Shown one piece after another: positions 1-8,372 of a DNA stretch of 64,000 nt (positions are counted from its first letter, which is position 1; each line of letters begins with the position of its first letter). A program made the position numbers and the translations under genes. The stretch is from positions 124,001-188,000 of the forward strand of contig NZ_CP157970.1 in assembly GCF_040215725.1 (NCBI RefSeq), written 5' to 3'. The notes beneath the pieces were generated by a model. That model made no database searches. It worked only from the letters and a program-made list of their open reading frames with translations, and had not been told where the DNA came from. This DNA comes from Rhizobium sp. ZPR4. Its GTDB lineage: Bacteria; Pseudomonadota; Alphaproteobacteria; Rhizobiales; Rhizobiaceae.

Positions 1-1
1 G

Positions 2-466
2 GCGGTTGCCGCTCCTGAGGATTCGCAGGCTTCGGATGAAGCGAGCCTTCCCGTTCACGGGAGTTCGTTTACGGAAAAGCTCGATTATCCGGCACTCCAT
101 CGTGAACCAGGGCCATTTGACGATCCAAACTCCGGGCGTTTCGGTGGGCAGTCTGAACACGATGGCTTTCGCCTCAGCGCCTCCTTCGGGCCTCCGAGGA
201 AACGACGAGATTGGGTGTCGGTTACCTTGGAGATACTTGCCGACCAGAGTGTCGGCGTCGAGCTTGGGACTGAGGCTTGGTTCTTTCTCCACCCCACATT
301 CTCACCTTCGCGTGTAAAAGTGGTTTTCAGAGGGAACCGCGCAGCACTTTCCGTGGAAGCGTGGGGTGGTTTTACCGTAGGGGTCTGGATACCGAGCGCG
401 AAGGTCGAGTTGGAAAGCGACCTCGCGCAACTTAGTTACGCGCCGCGCATCATACAGGAGAGATAA
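2..466 (+). CDS. C-terminal part of a pYEATS-domain protein (5' end outside window)
   Basis: The frame is open from the first bases of the window to the stop at 464-466, so only the last 154 residues are seen. The final ~110 residues look like the prokaryotic YEATS domain: a segment with DGFRLSASFG, then WVSVTLEI, WFFLHPTF, a short basic strand, AWGGFTVGVWIP and a last strand VELESDLAQL, an all-beta pattern typical of that family. The ~45 residues before it are polar and proline-rich and probably form a linker. pYEATS domains are regarded as ligand-recognition modules in bacterial signalling or conflict proteins; what this one binds cannot be told from sequence. The domain or effector upstream is cut off. 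A GTG at 215 would start inside the domain and is unlikely to be the real start. It faces the cyclase gene at 951 across about 480 bp. Confidence 0.6.
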   Translation, partial: AVAAPEDSQASDEASLPVHGSSFTEKLDYPALHREPGPFDDPNSGRFGGQSEHDGFRLSASFGPPRKRRDWVSVTLEILADQSVGVELGTEAWFFLHPTFSPSRVKVVFRGNRAALSVEAWGGFTVGVWIPSAKVELESDLAQLSYAPRIIQER

Positions 467-950
467 TTAGTTTTCATTCGTATTAGCGGCCCCGAGCTCA
501 TGTGCTGCCGTGAATTCAGAGCGGCCGTTTGCTCGCACGATGCATGCGGGGAAGGCGGCTTTCCGTCGGAGGATCTACAAATGGCGTCAACTGACAACGA
601 TTTATGGTAGAAATTATATTTTATATGCGCTTGGGCGCCAGTCAATACAACAGATCAAATACTCCGCAGGCCTAAGCTTTCGATCATTCAATGATGCCAG
701 AACAAACGAATTCTCAAGCGCATTCTGAATAACAATCAAGCGGTCTGGATTGAGTGTGTATTAATACATGCCGCCAAGTTCAATAATTGTGATCCTCAAT
801 GATAGCAACGCTGGTGCAGATCGCCGGATGGTATTGACAAGCGAATCATCTATTCATCAACATTTCATGCAAAATGTCTTCTGATGTAGAGATACTTGTT
901 GCGCGCAGAGTTTGTGATAGTCTTTCGTCTCAAAACTGAGGAGTTGGCCC
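467..950. other. Gene-free stretch between the pYEATS gene and the first cyclase
   Basis: No convincing reading frame is present. Positions about 600-900 are clearly more A/T-rich than the flanking genes and would be a natural place for the promoter of the cyclase gene at 951. The sequence GGAG at about 939-942 lies 8 bases before that start and is its likely ribosome binding site. I see no strong hairpin terminator behind the pYEATS gene. Confidence 0.5.
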
Positions 951-2084
951 ATGAATGCCCATCAAGCCATATCCCAATTCTTGGCGGAGTTCTGTCCGAG
1001 CCCGACGAGTCTCGAAGCATTTTTTCTCAATGCTGCGAGGCGGGTTTTGAACCTGAGAGACGGCCAGCTACTCTGCCGCAAGGGTGATGAAGCCGATGAA
1101 ATGTGGCTTATATTGAAGGGGCAGGTCCGGGTTGAAGACCGCGGTCTGATCGCCGTACGGAGCGTCGGCGAGATCGTTGGCGAGGTTGCTTTCGTAAGAG
1201 TTGCGCCAAAGCTACGACTGCGCGGTGCGGATATGGTGGCGCTCGGGGAGCTGACCGCGTTGCGCATAGACGCTTCGCTGCTTGAGGAAATGGACCAGGC
1301 CCAACGCCTAGTTTGGAAAGATACGTTGCTTGCTGTATTGGCAGGCAAACTTGACCAGGCTCAAGGGCAGCGTGCTGATCTTAACTCGTCTTCCTCGGTG
1401 ATGCGTGATGTCATGCAGCATTTCGTGTGCGCAGAAGCCTTTAGCGCCGCGTGGGCGGCGATCACGGATCAGGGTTTCTCCCGGATCGATCCGGAGGTTT
1501 GCCAAGCCATCGTGTGGTTCAGTGACATAGCAGGGTTTTCGTCTTACGCCGCAGACCTTGGCCCGGCCGAGGTCGGTGGTATCGTTCGCGAAATAATGGA
1601 TGTGCAAACAGCAATCGTTGCCAGCGCTGGCGGTCAGGTCGACAAATACATGGGCGATGGACTTATGTGCTTCTGGCGAGTTCCCGACGATGTCAGATTG
1701 AAGCGCTTTGTCCCGCGAGCCGTCACCGCCGCGCTTGAAGCTGGCTCGACCCTCGGGGGATTGATCAAGGAACGCGGACTGCCGCTTGACGTCCGGATAG
1801 GCATGCATATCGGCAAGGTGACGGTAGGAGATTTTGGCGGAGCCAATCGTGTCGCATTTACCCTGATTGGAGAAACCGTCAACACCGCCAGCCGCTACGA
1901 ACAAGCCCGCACGGCAACCGATGGGCTTCCTCTTGGACGGGTAAGAATAAGTGATGCGCTTTTTGAGGCGCTGCCAGACGACCTACGCTCGAATTTTGAC
2001 AATTCCGCAAGGCAAATTGCGGACAAGCACTCGTTTACCTATGGTGTGCGCTCGTCTCTCGACAGGGCAGCGGTCGCTACTTAA
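951..2084 (+). CDS. Cyclic-nucleotide-binding domain fused to class III nucleotidyl cyclase
   Basis: A 377-residue soluble protein. Residues about 25-120 look like a CRP-type cyclic-nucleotide-binding fold (RDGQLLCRKGDEADEMWLI followed by the phosphate-cassette-like GEIVGEVAF). Residues about 185-350 are a class III adenylate/guanylate cyclase catalytic domain: metal-binding Asp192 in FSDIAGFS, Lys232 and Asp236 in KYMGDG, and the transition-state Asn311 and Arg315 in GETVNTASR, so all key residues appear intact. It should convert a nucleoside triphosphate into the 3',5'-cyclic monophosphate, and the N-terminal module could sense the product or another cNMP. Base specificity cannot be told. 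The ATG at 951 has GGAG 8 bases upstream. The gene ends 8 bp inside the convergent second cyclase gene, which suggests a functional or regulatory pairing. Confidence 0.88.
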   Translation: MNAHQAISQFLAEFCPSPTSLEAFFLNAARRVLNLRDGQLLCRKGDEADEMWLILKGQVRVEDRGLIAVRSVGEIVGEVAFVRVAPKLRLRGADMVALGELTALRIDASLLEEMDQAQRLVWKDTLLAVLAGKLDQAQGQRADLNSSSSVMRDVMQHFVCAEAFSAAWAAITDQGFSRIDPEVCQAIVWFSDIAGFSSYAADLGPAEVGGIVREIMDVQTAIVASAGGQVDKYMGDGLMCFWRVPDDVRLKRFVPRAVTAALEAGSTLGGLIKERGLPLDVRIGMHIGKVTVGDFGGANRVAFTLIGETVNTASRYEQARTATDGLPLGRVRISDALFEALPDDLRSNFDNSARQIADKHSFTYGVRSSLDRAAVAT

Positions 2085-3402
2085 TCATCTCAGACACATC
2101 GAGTGCGAAACCCGATTTTTGGGGTTTGGCGCCGTTTTCCTTGCCGAGATAACTCTTTCTTGCAAACTTCGCGACGATCTCTGGGCGTATCTGTTTGGAC
2201 AGGTGCTGAAAAAATCCGTTTGACACGAACACCGATCTGACGTCTGCCTCCGCACATAGCCTGGCGGCTGTCACAACACTTTCACCGATCGCCTGAACAT
2301 TGTTGCGTGCAGCAGTCCATACGGCGCTGCCGGAATGCAAACCGACTGCGCCCCCCAAATTGTTGATCCAATCATCTAGTTCGCTTTGAAACGCCTCACA
2401 GATCTCACTCGCCCCTCGAACCATCTGGACGGCAGCATCGAACGCTCTTTTTTCCGCAGGCTCGACATCGAGCGGACCGAAATCGACGAAGTGGCCAACC
2501 ACGCCGTCTCCCGTTTCCTTGTCGAAGAAGCCGCCATTTGCGAAGATCGCATCCCGAGCGTTGTCAACAATGCTCTCAATGAAGGGTGAGTATTTTCCGA
2601 TATCCCGGACGGACTGCATCGCGAGCGTTGATTTCCTTAGATCGAAAACCAGTGAGCACGTCCGCAGCTCACTAAACGATAGCTCCTGGTTTGAAAATCT
2701 TATGCAACGCTGCCAAGGCCACAAAAACAGATCTTGTTTCTCCAGGGGCCAAAAGGACTTGGGCTCCAAATGCATGGCACAAAGAGAACCAATGGACGAT
2801 CCGATCCGATCGAAGATGTAGGTAATGGGAACGGCGGTCCAGATCGGACTCCTGTAGTGGAAATAATCATAATGGAAACTCAAGCAATCGTTCCTCGCGA
2901 CATCGGTAACCGGAGAGACCCTGACGCCGCGCTTGTCCTCTCGTGGATGCGTATACAGGCATACGAAGGATAGCTCGCCGAACGTTTTCCAATGCAACTC
3001 GAAGACCAGCCTGACGTCGTCATCGTCAGATCGAAGCGTCTGACTCCAATCCTTGCCATGCAATTGCGTGACCGTTGCCCAGGAAGGATCCTTCTCGGCT
3101 GCGCCGGCGAGGCTCAGCCCAAATTCAAGATAATCACGTAACTTACCAAAATCATTGCCGTTTCGATGAGATATCGCTTTGAAATCCTTGTGCCAGAAAT
3201 ACAGGCACTTGCTGCCCTTCGGCGTCTTGTGAAAGCCAAACACAGCGACAGCGTTGAAACCGAAACTTACATCCTTGATCGGATCGCGCAGGTATAGCTG
3301 CCGAACCAATTTGCTTGACGCTTCAAGTTGCAGAAACCTGCGCCAATCGACGATCGTGGCTGTTTCCGCGCTCGGATAAGCAGATGAGACAGATCTAAAC
3401 AT
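2077..3402 (-). CDS. Class III nucleotidyl cyclase with unknown N-terminal region
   Basis: A 441-residue protein, last gene of a leftward kinase-receiver-cyclase operon. Residues about 245-425 form a class III cyclase domain: Asp254 in VFDLRKST, then Lys295 and Asp299 in DKETGDGVVGHF. The segment usually reading G-x-x-V-N-x-A-A-R is here GESVVTAAR (373-381), so the Arg is present but the catalytic Asn is replaced by Val. The enzyme may therefore be weak, altered in substrate, or dependent on a partner. Residues 1-240 match no domain I recognise; they lack membrane segments and contain several acidic patches (an Asp run near 126-129). The ATG at 3402 overlaps the receiver stop codon region by 8 bp, implying translational coupling. 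The 3' end overlaps the convergent cyclase at 951-2084. Confidence 0.8.
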   Translation of the reverse strand: MFRSVSSAYPSAETATIVDWRRFLQLEASSKLVRQLYLRDPIKDVSFGFNAVAVFGFHKTPKGSKCLYFWHKDFKAISHRNGNDFGKLRDYLEFGLSLAGAAEKDPSWATVTQLHGKDWSQTLRSDDDDVRLVFELHWKTFGELSFVCLYTHPREDKRGVRVSPVTDVARNDCLSFHYDYFHYRSPIWTAVPITYIFDRIGSSIGSLCAMHLEPKSFWPLEKQDLFLWPWQRCIRFSNQELSFSELRTCSLVFDLRKSTLAMQSVRDIGKYSPFIESIVDNARDAIFANGGFFDKETGDGVVGHFVDFGPLDVEPAEKRAFDAAVQMVRGASEICEAFQSELDDWINNLGGAVGLHSGSAVWTAARNNVQAIGESVVTAARLCAEADVRSVFVSNGFFQHLSKQIRPEIVAKFARKSYLGKENGAKPQKSGFALDVSEMIK

Positions 3403-3922
3403 TGGCGTAATATTCGAGAACCTTGCTCAGGAGGTACGCAGCCAAGTCTTCGGGTGACGACTTAGTGAGTTCCCTCGGGATAGCGCCGGCCTTGATGCGA
3501 CTGGCGTTGCCGGGATACGCCGAGTAAATGATGACGTCGTCGATGCGCTCGTACAGGCCCTGGATTGATCGGTAAGTCTCTTCGATATTGCTGACCAACT
3601 TGTTCGCGGCAGGTTCCTCACGCCAAGCATCGAGTACAAAGACTCGGCGGCTGTATAAGAGCTTGGAAAGCACTGCGTTCATTTTGTCGATCGAGGTGAG
3701 TACGTAGCGCACAGGTGGAAGATCGGCACTATCAAGTGCAAGCGTATATACTCGCATCTGATCTTCCTCGTCGAGCGATTTGCGCAAGATATGCCCTCCC
3801 GGCAAGGCCGCAATATGTTCACGGAGAGCTAGGTACAAATCATGGACGAGAGGTGCCATATCCATGTACTGATCCTCAAAGTGAAGGATCGAAAGACCGC
3901 TGGAGAGACCATCATTCGGCAT
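3395..3922 (-). CDS. Stand-alone divergent response-regulator receiver
   Basis: A 175-residue protein with no output domain. Receiver landmarks can be placed in order: acidic pair Glu16-Asp17 after the first hydrophobic strand (SILHFEDQ), putative phospho-acceptor Asp98 at the end of VFVLDAW, Ser134 in IIYSAY, and Lys154 in LTKSS. The distance from strand 1 to Asp98 is about 40 residues longer than in ordinary receivers, so an insertion sits between the first and third strands. The first Met that overlaps the kinase gene (3922, an 11-bp overlap with its 3' end) gives a sensible N-terminus; the frame stays open upstream only as a shadow of the kinase. Its position between kinase and cyclase suggests it relays phosphoryl groups or acts as an adaptor controlling the cyclase. 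Low-similarity assignment based on motif order. Confidence 0.65.
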   Translation of the reverse strand: MPNDGLSSGLSILHFEDQYMDMAPLVHDLYLALREHIAALPGGHILRKSLDEEDQMRVYTLALDSADLPPVRYVLTSIDKMNAVLSKLLYSRRVFVLDAWREEPAANKLVSNIEETYRSIQGLYERIDDVIIYSAYPGNASRIKAGAIPRELTKSSPEDLAAYLLSKVLEYYANV

Positions 3923-6071
3923 TTTGGGCCACCGTACCTGTCCTGTATGGCATCTGAAAAAAGAATGTATTTCTTGAGTTGATTGGTTCCAGCGGGTCGA
4001 TAACCGTTTCGAAATCGAGCTTGCATGTCGGAGAGTGCGCCTGAAGTATCTTGTTGGTAACTGGAAGACCCCAACCAGTTCCATGACGTTGGTTCAGGTG
4101 ATCGAGCTGCCTGGCTCTGAATCTTGTCTTAATGAGTATGTCCTTGTCTCGTACGCGGATTGGATTGCCGTGGCTTGTAATGCGGAAGGTGTAACTATAC
4201 TCCTTGAAATCAATCTCCCACGTAACTTCCCGGCCGATCGCGCTGTACTTGATTGCGTTATCGACGAGATTCATCATGGCGATCCGTAAGAGCTCTTCGT
4301 CACCGTTCATGATCGATGGTTGGGCGCCCCGGACCTTGGCGCGGACGGTTAACCTGCGCTGCTCGCGCTCATAGTTTAGAACCTTGAACGTATCCTCAAC
4401 GATGCTGATGATGTTTATTCCCTTTCGGTTCAGGGATTTCGCGTTGATGTCATCGATAATAAATCTTCCCGCCTCCATGAACTTGCTGGCGCGAGCCATG
4501 TTGATCACGCCTAGATCAACGAAGCGCGGAAAGTCAGGATCCTTGCGTACTTCCGCCCAGAGCTTTTCGTCGCGTGCCGATGCGCGCCAAGTCGACTGTA
4601 TGCTCGACAGCGCCTTGAGCGCCGCCGAAACATGATGAACCAGCACGTGGCGAACTTGGGTTATGTATGCGGCGCGCTCTAGCAGAAACGCGCTTCGCTT
4701 GTGCCTTACATGCAATTCGGTGAAAAAGTGAATAAGGCCGCGCAACGCCCCGACCGATACGTGCTCGTTGTCGCACCTGACCACGAAAATCCTGGTCTCA
4801 TTCAGATGGCTTGAGAAATGAAATTCGAGCCTGAAATAACCCTCTGCGCTGTCTACCCCGATGAAAACCCCGTCCGGTGCTTCGCCGCCATGTTTTTCAT
4901 AGAGAGCTCCGAGGTAACTCTTTTGAATGCGCGCGATATAGTCTGCCGGGAGAATCGATACGTCATACTCGGGATCCGCCCGCGCGAATACTTCGTCGCG
5001 TTCGCTCAAAACGCGTAGCACGCCTACCGAGGAAAATCCACGATCGAAGCCGCTAATGATCTCTCGCAATTGCTTGAAAAAGGGGAACACGCTGTCGCCG
5101 GCTTGCAACAACACCTTTATCGTCCAGTTTGTCTTGCTTTGGTACTCAGCGGCGGCGAGAGCGGACTGCACTGAAAAGAAGACACGGTTGCATAGCCGCC
5201 TATCAGCTTCACTGAACGTACCCTGGAGGTATCGTGATTGCTTCCGTCCGTAGAAGACGATGGCCTTCTGAGTGTATTGATCTTGCTTAAATCCATCGAC
5301 AAAGTCTGCCGCATTGATAAAGCTTTGCGATTTTAGCTTGATCGAAGGGCGATGGATGGGAACGAATAACGCGCCGCCTTTCTTTCCATAGTCTGGCTCG
5401 ATGACCTTGACGAGTTCAGCTGCCACGAACTCGCCGGGTTGGCTAAATTCGATAATTCTGCCTTGAGCGTCTATATCTTGCCACTGATTGGTTGCGTCTC
5501 GTTCGCAAATGACAAAACGCTCGCAGTTGATTTGTGTCCCGACGGTGGTCGCTATCCCGTTCAAGAGCTCCGCTTCTTCAAGCTGTTGTGTCTGAGCGAT
5601 CTGTTGTGCGGTTCGTGTGGCCTCTATCACCCGGATGAATCGCCCAACCTCAAGTTGCTGACACAGCAGATTGGCCGCTACGGCGAGTTGGGAAGGGGCT
5701 TTGGACTGGCCTGCGTGAAAGACGATCCCGACAAATGTCTCTGCTCGCCCGGTGACTGGTTGCGTATAAGCCAGCACGTTCCATCTTGCGTCTACCAGCG
5801 CGCCCTGGGCCTTGTCAGCCAGCCTTATTCCGATCTCATGGAAATAGTCGACCGGAACCTTAGCGAGCGCCTCGTATGGGAAGTCGAATGATATTCCCCG
5901 CAGCTCTTCTTCGTCTAACCCGATCGCATAGGCAACTGAGAGCTTGGTCTTGGCGCCGAAATCATCGGTCAGCAGAAGCAATGCGACGTCAGCGCCAATG
6001 TTTGAAGCAAACTGTGCCAAGGCTGAGAGCCGACTTTCAGACAAGGTCTCGATAATATTGTTTTCAAGCAT
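3912..6071 (-). CDS. Histidine-kinase-like signalling protein
   Basis: A 719-residue protein heading the leftward operon. The C-terminal ~230 residues are kinase-like: a helix with HVLVHHVSAALKAL that may be the dimerisation/phospho-accepting helix (non-canonical H-box), an N-box NLVDNAIKYS, and a glycine-rich lid GTGWGLPV near residue 680. The G1 box, normally D-x-G-x-G, reads SHGNPI, so the adenine-contacting Asp is missing and ATP binding may be weakened. The N-terminal ~480 residues contain no membrane segment and look like tandem GAF-type sensor folds, but I cannot name them with confidence. ATG 6071 is preceded by a purine-rich GAGGAAGAG. Genes downstream overlap by 11 and 8 bp, so kinase, receiver and cyclase are probably made together. 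Confidence 0.78.
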   Translation of the reverse strand: MLENNIIETLSESRLSALAQFASNIGADVALLLLTDDFGAKTKLSVAYAIGLDEEELRGISFDFPYEALAKVPVDYFHEIGIRLADKAQGALVDARWNVLAYTQPVTGRAETFVGIVFHAGQSKAPSQLAVAANLLCQQLEVGRFIRVIEATRTAQQIAQTQQLEEAELLNGIATTVGTQINCERFVICERDATNQWQDIDAQGRIIEFSQPGEFVAAELVKVIEPDYGKKGGALFVPIHRPSIKLKSQSFINAADFVDGFKQDQYTQKAIVFYGRKQSRYLQGTFSEADRRLCNRVFFSVQSALAAAEYQSKTNWTIKVLLQAGDSVFPFFKQLREIISGFDRGFSSVGVLRVLSERDEVFARADPEYDVSILPADYIARIQKSYLGALYEKHGGEAPDGVFIGVDSAEGYFRLEFHFSSHLNETRIFVVRCDNEHVSVGALRGLIHFFTELHVRHKRSAFLLERAAYITQVRHVLVHHVSAALKALSSIQSTWRASARDEKLWAEVRKDPDFPRFVDLGVINMARASKFMEAGRFIIDDINAKSLNRKGINIISIVEDTFKVLNYEREQRRLTVRAKVRGAQPSIMNGDEELLRIAMMNLVDNAIKYSAIGREVTWEIDFKEYSYTFRITSHGNPIRVRDKDILIKTRFRARQLDHLNQRHGTGWGLPVTNKILQAHSPTCKLDFETVIDPLEPINSRNTFFFQMPYRTGTVAQNAE

Positions 6072-6662
6072 CTCGCCATCTCTTCCTCAATCCCCGAGAT
6101 GATATTGGAGCCTTGCGCCATTTCAAGTGGAAATGGTAAAATTAGATTTGAATTTCGCCCGAAGTTTTGCGCTCTTGTAAATCGTCGTATGCACACTCCA
6201 CGAATATACTTCGATTGCGGGAATATAGCTGTCGTTCGACACTTAACCATTCCGTGCTTAAATGCATCTTTTTATTTCATAGCAGCACTACTGCTCTCGG
6301 CTCCAAATCCGTCATTCCATCGAATTCGATGCCAGACATTGAGGAGTTTCAGACGCATGGGCTTTTTTACAATAGGCCATTGGTTCGAATCCTATCAAGA
6401 GCAGAATGATTGCGCCAGCTGGATCCACGTTGATCTTCAAGCACTGGACTTACCGGCCTCCGATCTGTTGACGAACCACCGCTACCATAGGTCGGGTCGA
6501 GTGGATGTGTGGTCAAGGTAACAGATACGGGGAGTGTTGAGTCTCAAAGTCGGTGCCTCAATCATTAATTTTAAAATAATGTGAGAACGGTAGCATGTGA
6601 CGTTTCCGCTGACAGTCCGCAGGCAACCAACTCGGACGAGGGCAATGTTGATCGGAGTATAA
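6072..6662. other. Gene-free stretch between kinase operon and GGDEF gene (contains a tRNA 3'-end-like sequence)
   Basis: This divergent intergenic region should hold the promoters of both the kinase operon and the GGDEF gene. No protein-coding frame is convincing. At 6361-6402 the sequence looks like the anticodon and T arm of a tRNA: the T-loop consensus GGTTCGAATCC is exact at 6382-6392 with ATTGG and CCTAT on either side (one mismatch in the stem). A matching D arm and acceptor stem are not evident, so it is at most a tRNA remnant, the kind of sequence left at integration sites. Confidence 0.4.
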
Positions 6663-8372
6663 GTGTCGAGAAATACCACTGTCGTTACAAGAGCTTGGCA
6701 TCTTGAAGACATCAGGACCGAGCTCGATCATCGGACCCAAGTCACCCCCGCGATGCTGCATTCGATCAACAAGGACGGTTTCCTGATCTCGGTGAGTGAC
6801 GCGTGGCTTAGCAAGCTCGGTTATAGTCGGGAAGAAGTCATTGGCAAACGCTCGTCCGAGTTTCTAACCGCTGAATCGCGCGCATACGCTGTGAGGGAGG
6901 TCCTGCCGGCCTTTTTTCTGTCCGGGCGCAGCGACAACATTGAATATCAAATGGTCTGCAAGGACGGACAAATCATCGATGTTTTGCTGTCGGCTGTGTT
7001 GGATAGAATGCCTGGCGAAGCAGGCGGGGTGTCGCTGGCGGTTATTACGGATGTGACCGCGCTCAAGGCCGCGAAGCGTCAGTTGGCTCTCAGCGAGGAG
7101 CGTTACAGGGATCTCGTGGAATACCAGACGGAGCTGGTATCGCTGGCGAGCCCCGAGGGCGAGCTGCGGTTTGTAAATCATGCTTACGCACATCACTATG
7201 GGCGTGAACCCAATGACATGGTTGGGAAAAGTCTGTTCGATTTCATTCCCGCTAGTGAGCGCGCCGAGGTAGAGGAACATCTGCGCCAAGTATGTAACGT
7301 GGACTACAGCGTCGAAAATCAAAATCAGGTGCTGCTGCCCGATGGCCGCGTTCGGTGGATGGTGTGGACCAACAAGGCCTTGAGGGATTTGGATGGGTAC
7401 GTGACAGCCATTCATTCGGTCGGCAAGGACATTCATGATCGAATCGTTGGCGAACAGAGGCTCAAGGAAAGCGAAGCTCGCTATCGGCTGCTCGCCGATC
7501 ATGGAACCGACATGGTTTTCCAGCTAGATCGAGATCTCATATATCGATATGTCTCTCCCGCGTGTCGGGAAATCTTCGGGCGCGAACCGGAAGACTTGAT
7601 CGGTGCGCAGCCGATGGCGTTTCTTCATTCCGAAGAGGTCGATCATCTGGAACTGGCCTTTCGGCAACTCCTCGAAGGACGGGCCGAGCGCAATTTATTG
7701 AGCTGTCGCTTCCGTCATCGTGAGGGATACTGGATTTGGGTTGAAGCGCAGCTGAAAGCACTCAAGGATCCTCATTCCAGCATGCCATCTGGCCTGATCG
7801 GAACGTTGCGGGATATTTCCGTCCGCAAAGTGATCGAAGAGCAACTTCATGATGCCAATCGTCGGCTGCAGGCCTTGGCGGACCAAGACGGTCTTACCGG
7901 CCTTTCCAACCGGCGGATGTTTGACGCCGCCTTTACACGGGAATTTGACCTCGCGTCGCAGGGTGAACACAACCTGGCTCTGCTCATGGTCGACGTAGAT
8001 TGGTTTAAATCATTCAACGATGGCTATGGTCACCCTGCAGGCGATGAATGCTTGAGAAAGATTGGAGGCGCCATCAGAGCACAGGCGCGCTCGGGCGACG
8101 TCGTCGCGCGCTATGGCGGCGAAGAATTTGCCGTGCTCCTACCGAATGCCAGCCATGCGGAAGCGATAGAACTTGGCGAATCGATAAGGACGAGCGTCCT
8201 GAAGCTTACGATCGAGCATAAGGATAGTCCAAACCGGATCGTAACGGTGAGCGTCGGAGTGGCGTCCATGAGAGCAGAAGATGCCAACTGCGGAATGTTT
8301 CTTGGCAGGGCGGATGGTGCCCTCTATAGGGCCAAGGGCGATGGGCGCAATAGGGTCGTTGGAAAGCCTTAG
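6663..8372 (+). CDS. Triple-PAS GGDEF diguanylate cyclase
   Basis: A 569-residue cytosolic protein. Three consecutive PAS/PAC units cover about residues 30-140, 150-265 and 275-395, followed by a GGDEF domain (about 400-565). The active-site loop reads GGEEF (from residue 485), a functional form of the motif. The inhibitory I-site RSGD stands five residues before it, in RSGDVVARYGGEEF, so product feedback is likely. It should make c-di-GMP from two GTP in response to a signal sensed by the PAS units; no haem or flavin signature can be named. The start is GTG 6663 with GGAG five bases upstream. The HD-GYP protein downstream would degrade the product. A perfect inverted repeat follows the gene at 8481-8508. 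Confidence 0.9.
   Translation: MSRNTTVVTRAWHLEDIRTELDHRTQVTPAMLHSINKDGFLISVSDAWLSKLGYSREEVIGKRSSEFLTAESRAYAVREVLPAFFLSGRSDNIEYQMVCKDGQIIDVLLSAVLDRMPGEAGGVSLAVITDVTALKAAKRQLALSEERYRDLVEYQTELVSLASPEGELRFVNHAYAHHYGREPNDMVGKSLFDFIPASERAEVEEHLRQVCNVDYSVENQNQVLLPDGRVRWMVWTNKALRDLDGYVTAIHSVGKDIHDRIVGEQRLKESEARYRLLADHGTDMVFQLDRDLIYRYVSPACREIFGREPEDLIGAQPMAFLHSEEVDHLELAFRQLLEGRAERNLLSCRFRHREGYWIWVEAQLKALKDPHSSMPSGLIGTLRDISVRKVIEEQLHDANRRLQALADQDGLTGLSNRRMFDAAFTREFDLASQGEHNLALLMVDVDWFKSFNDGYGHPAGDECLRKIGGAIRAQARSGDVVARYGGEEFAVLLPNASHAEAIELGESIRTSVLKLTIEHKDSPNRIVTVSVGVASMRAEDANCGMFLGRADGALYRAKGDGRNRVVGKP

Noticed and set aside
6099-6521. A 140-codon rightward open frame between the kinase and GGDEF genes
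   Set aside because: No ribosome binding site, no recognisable domain, Cys/His/Arg-rich composition typical of chance frames, and it spans the divergent promoter region.
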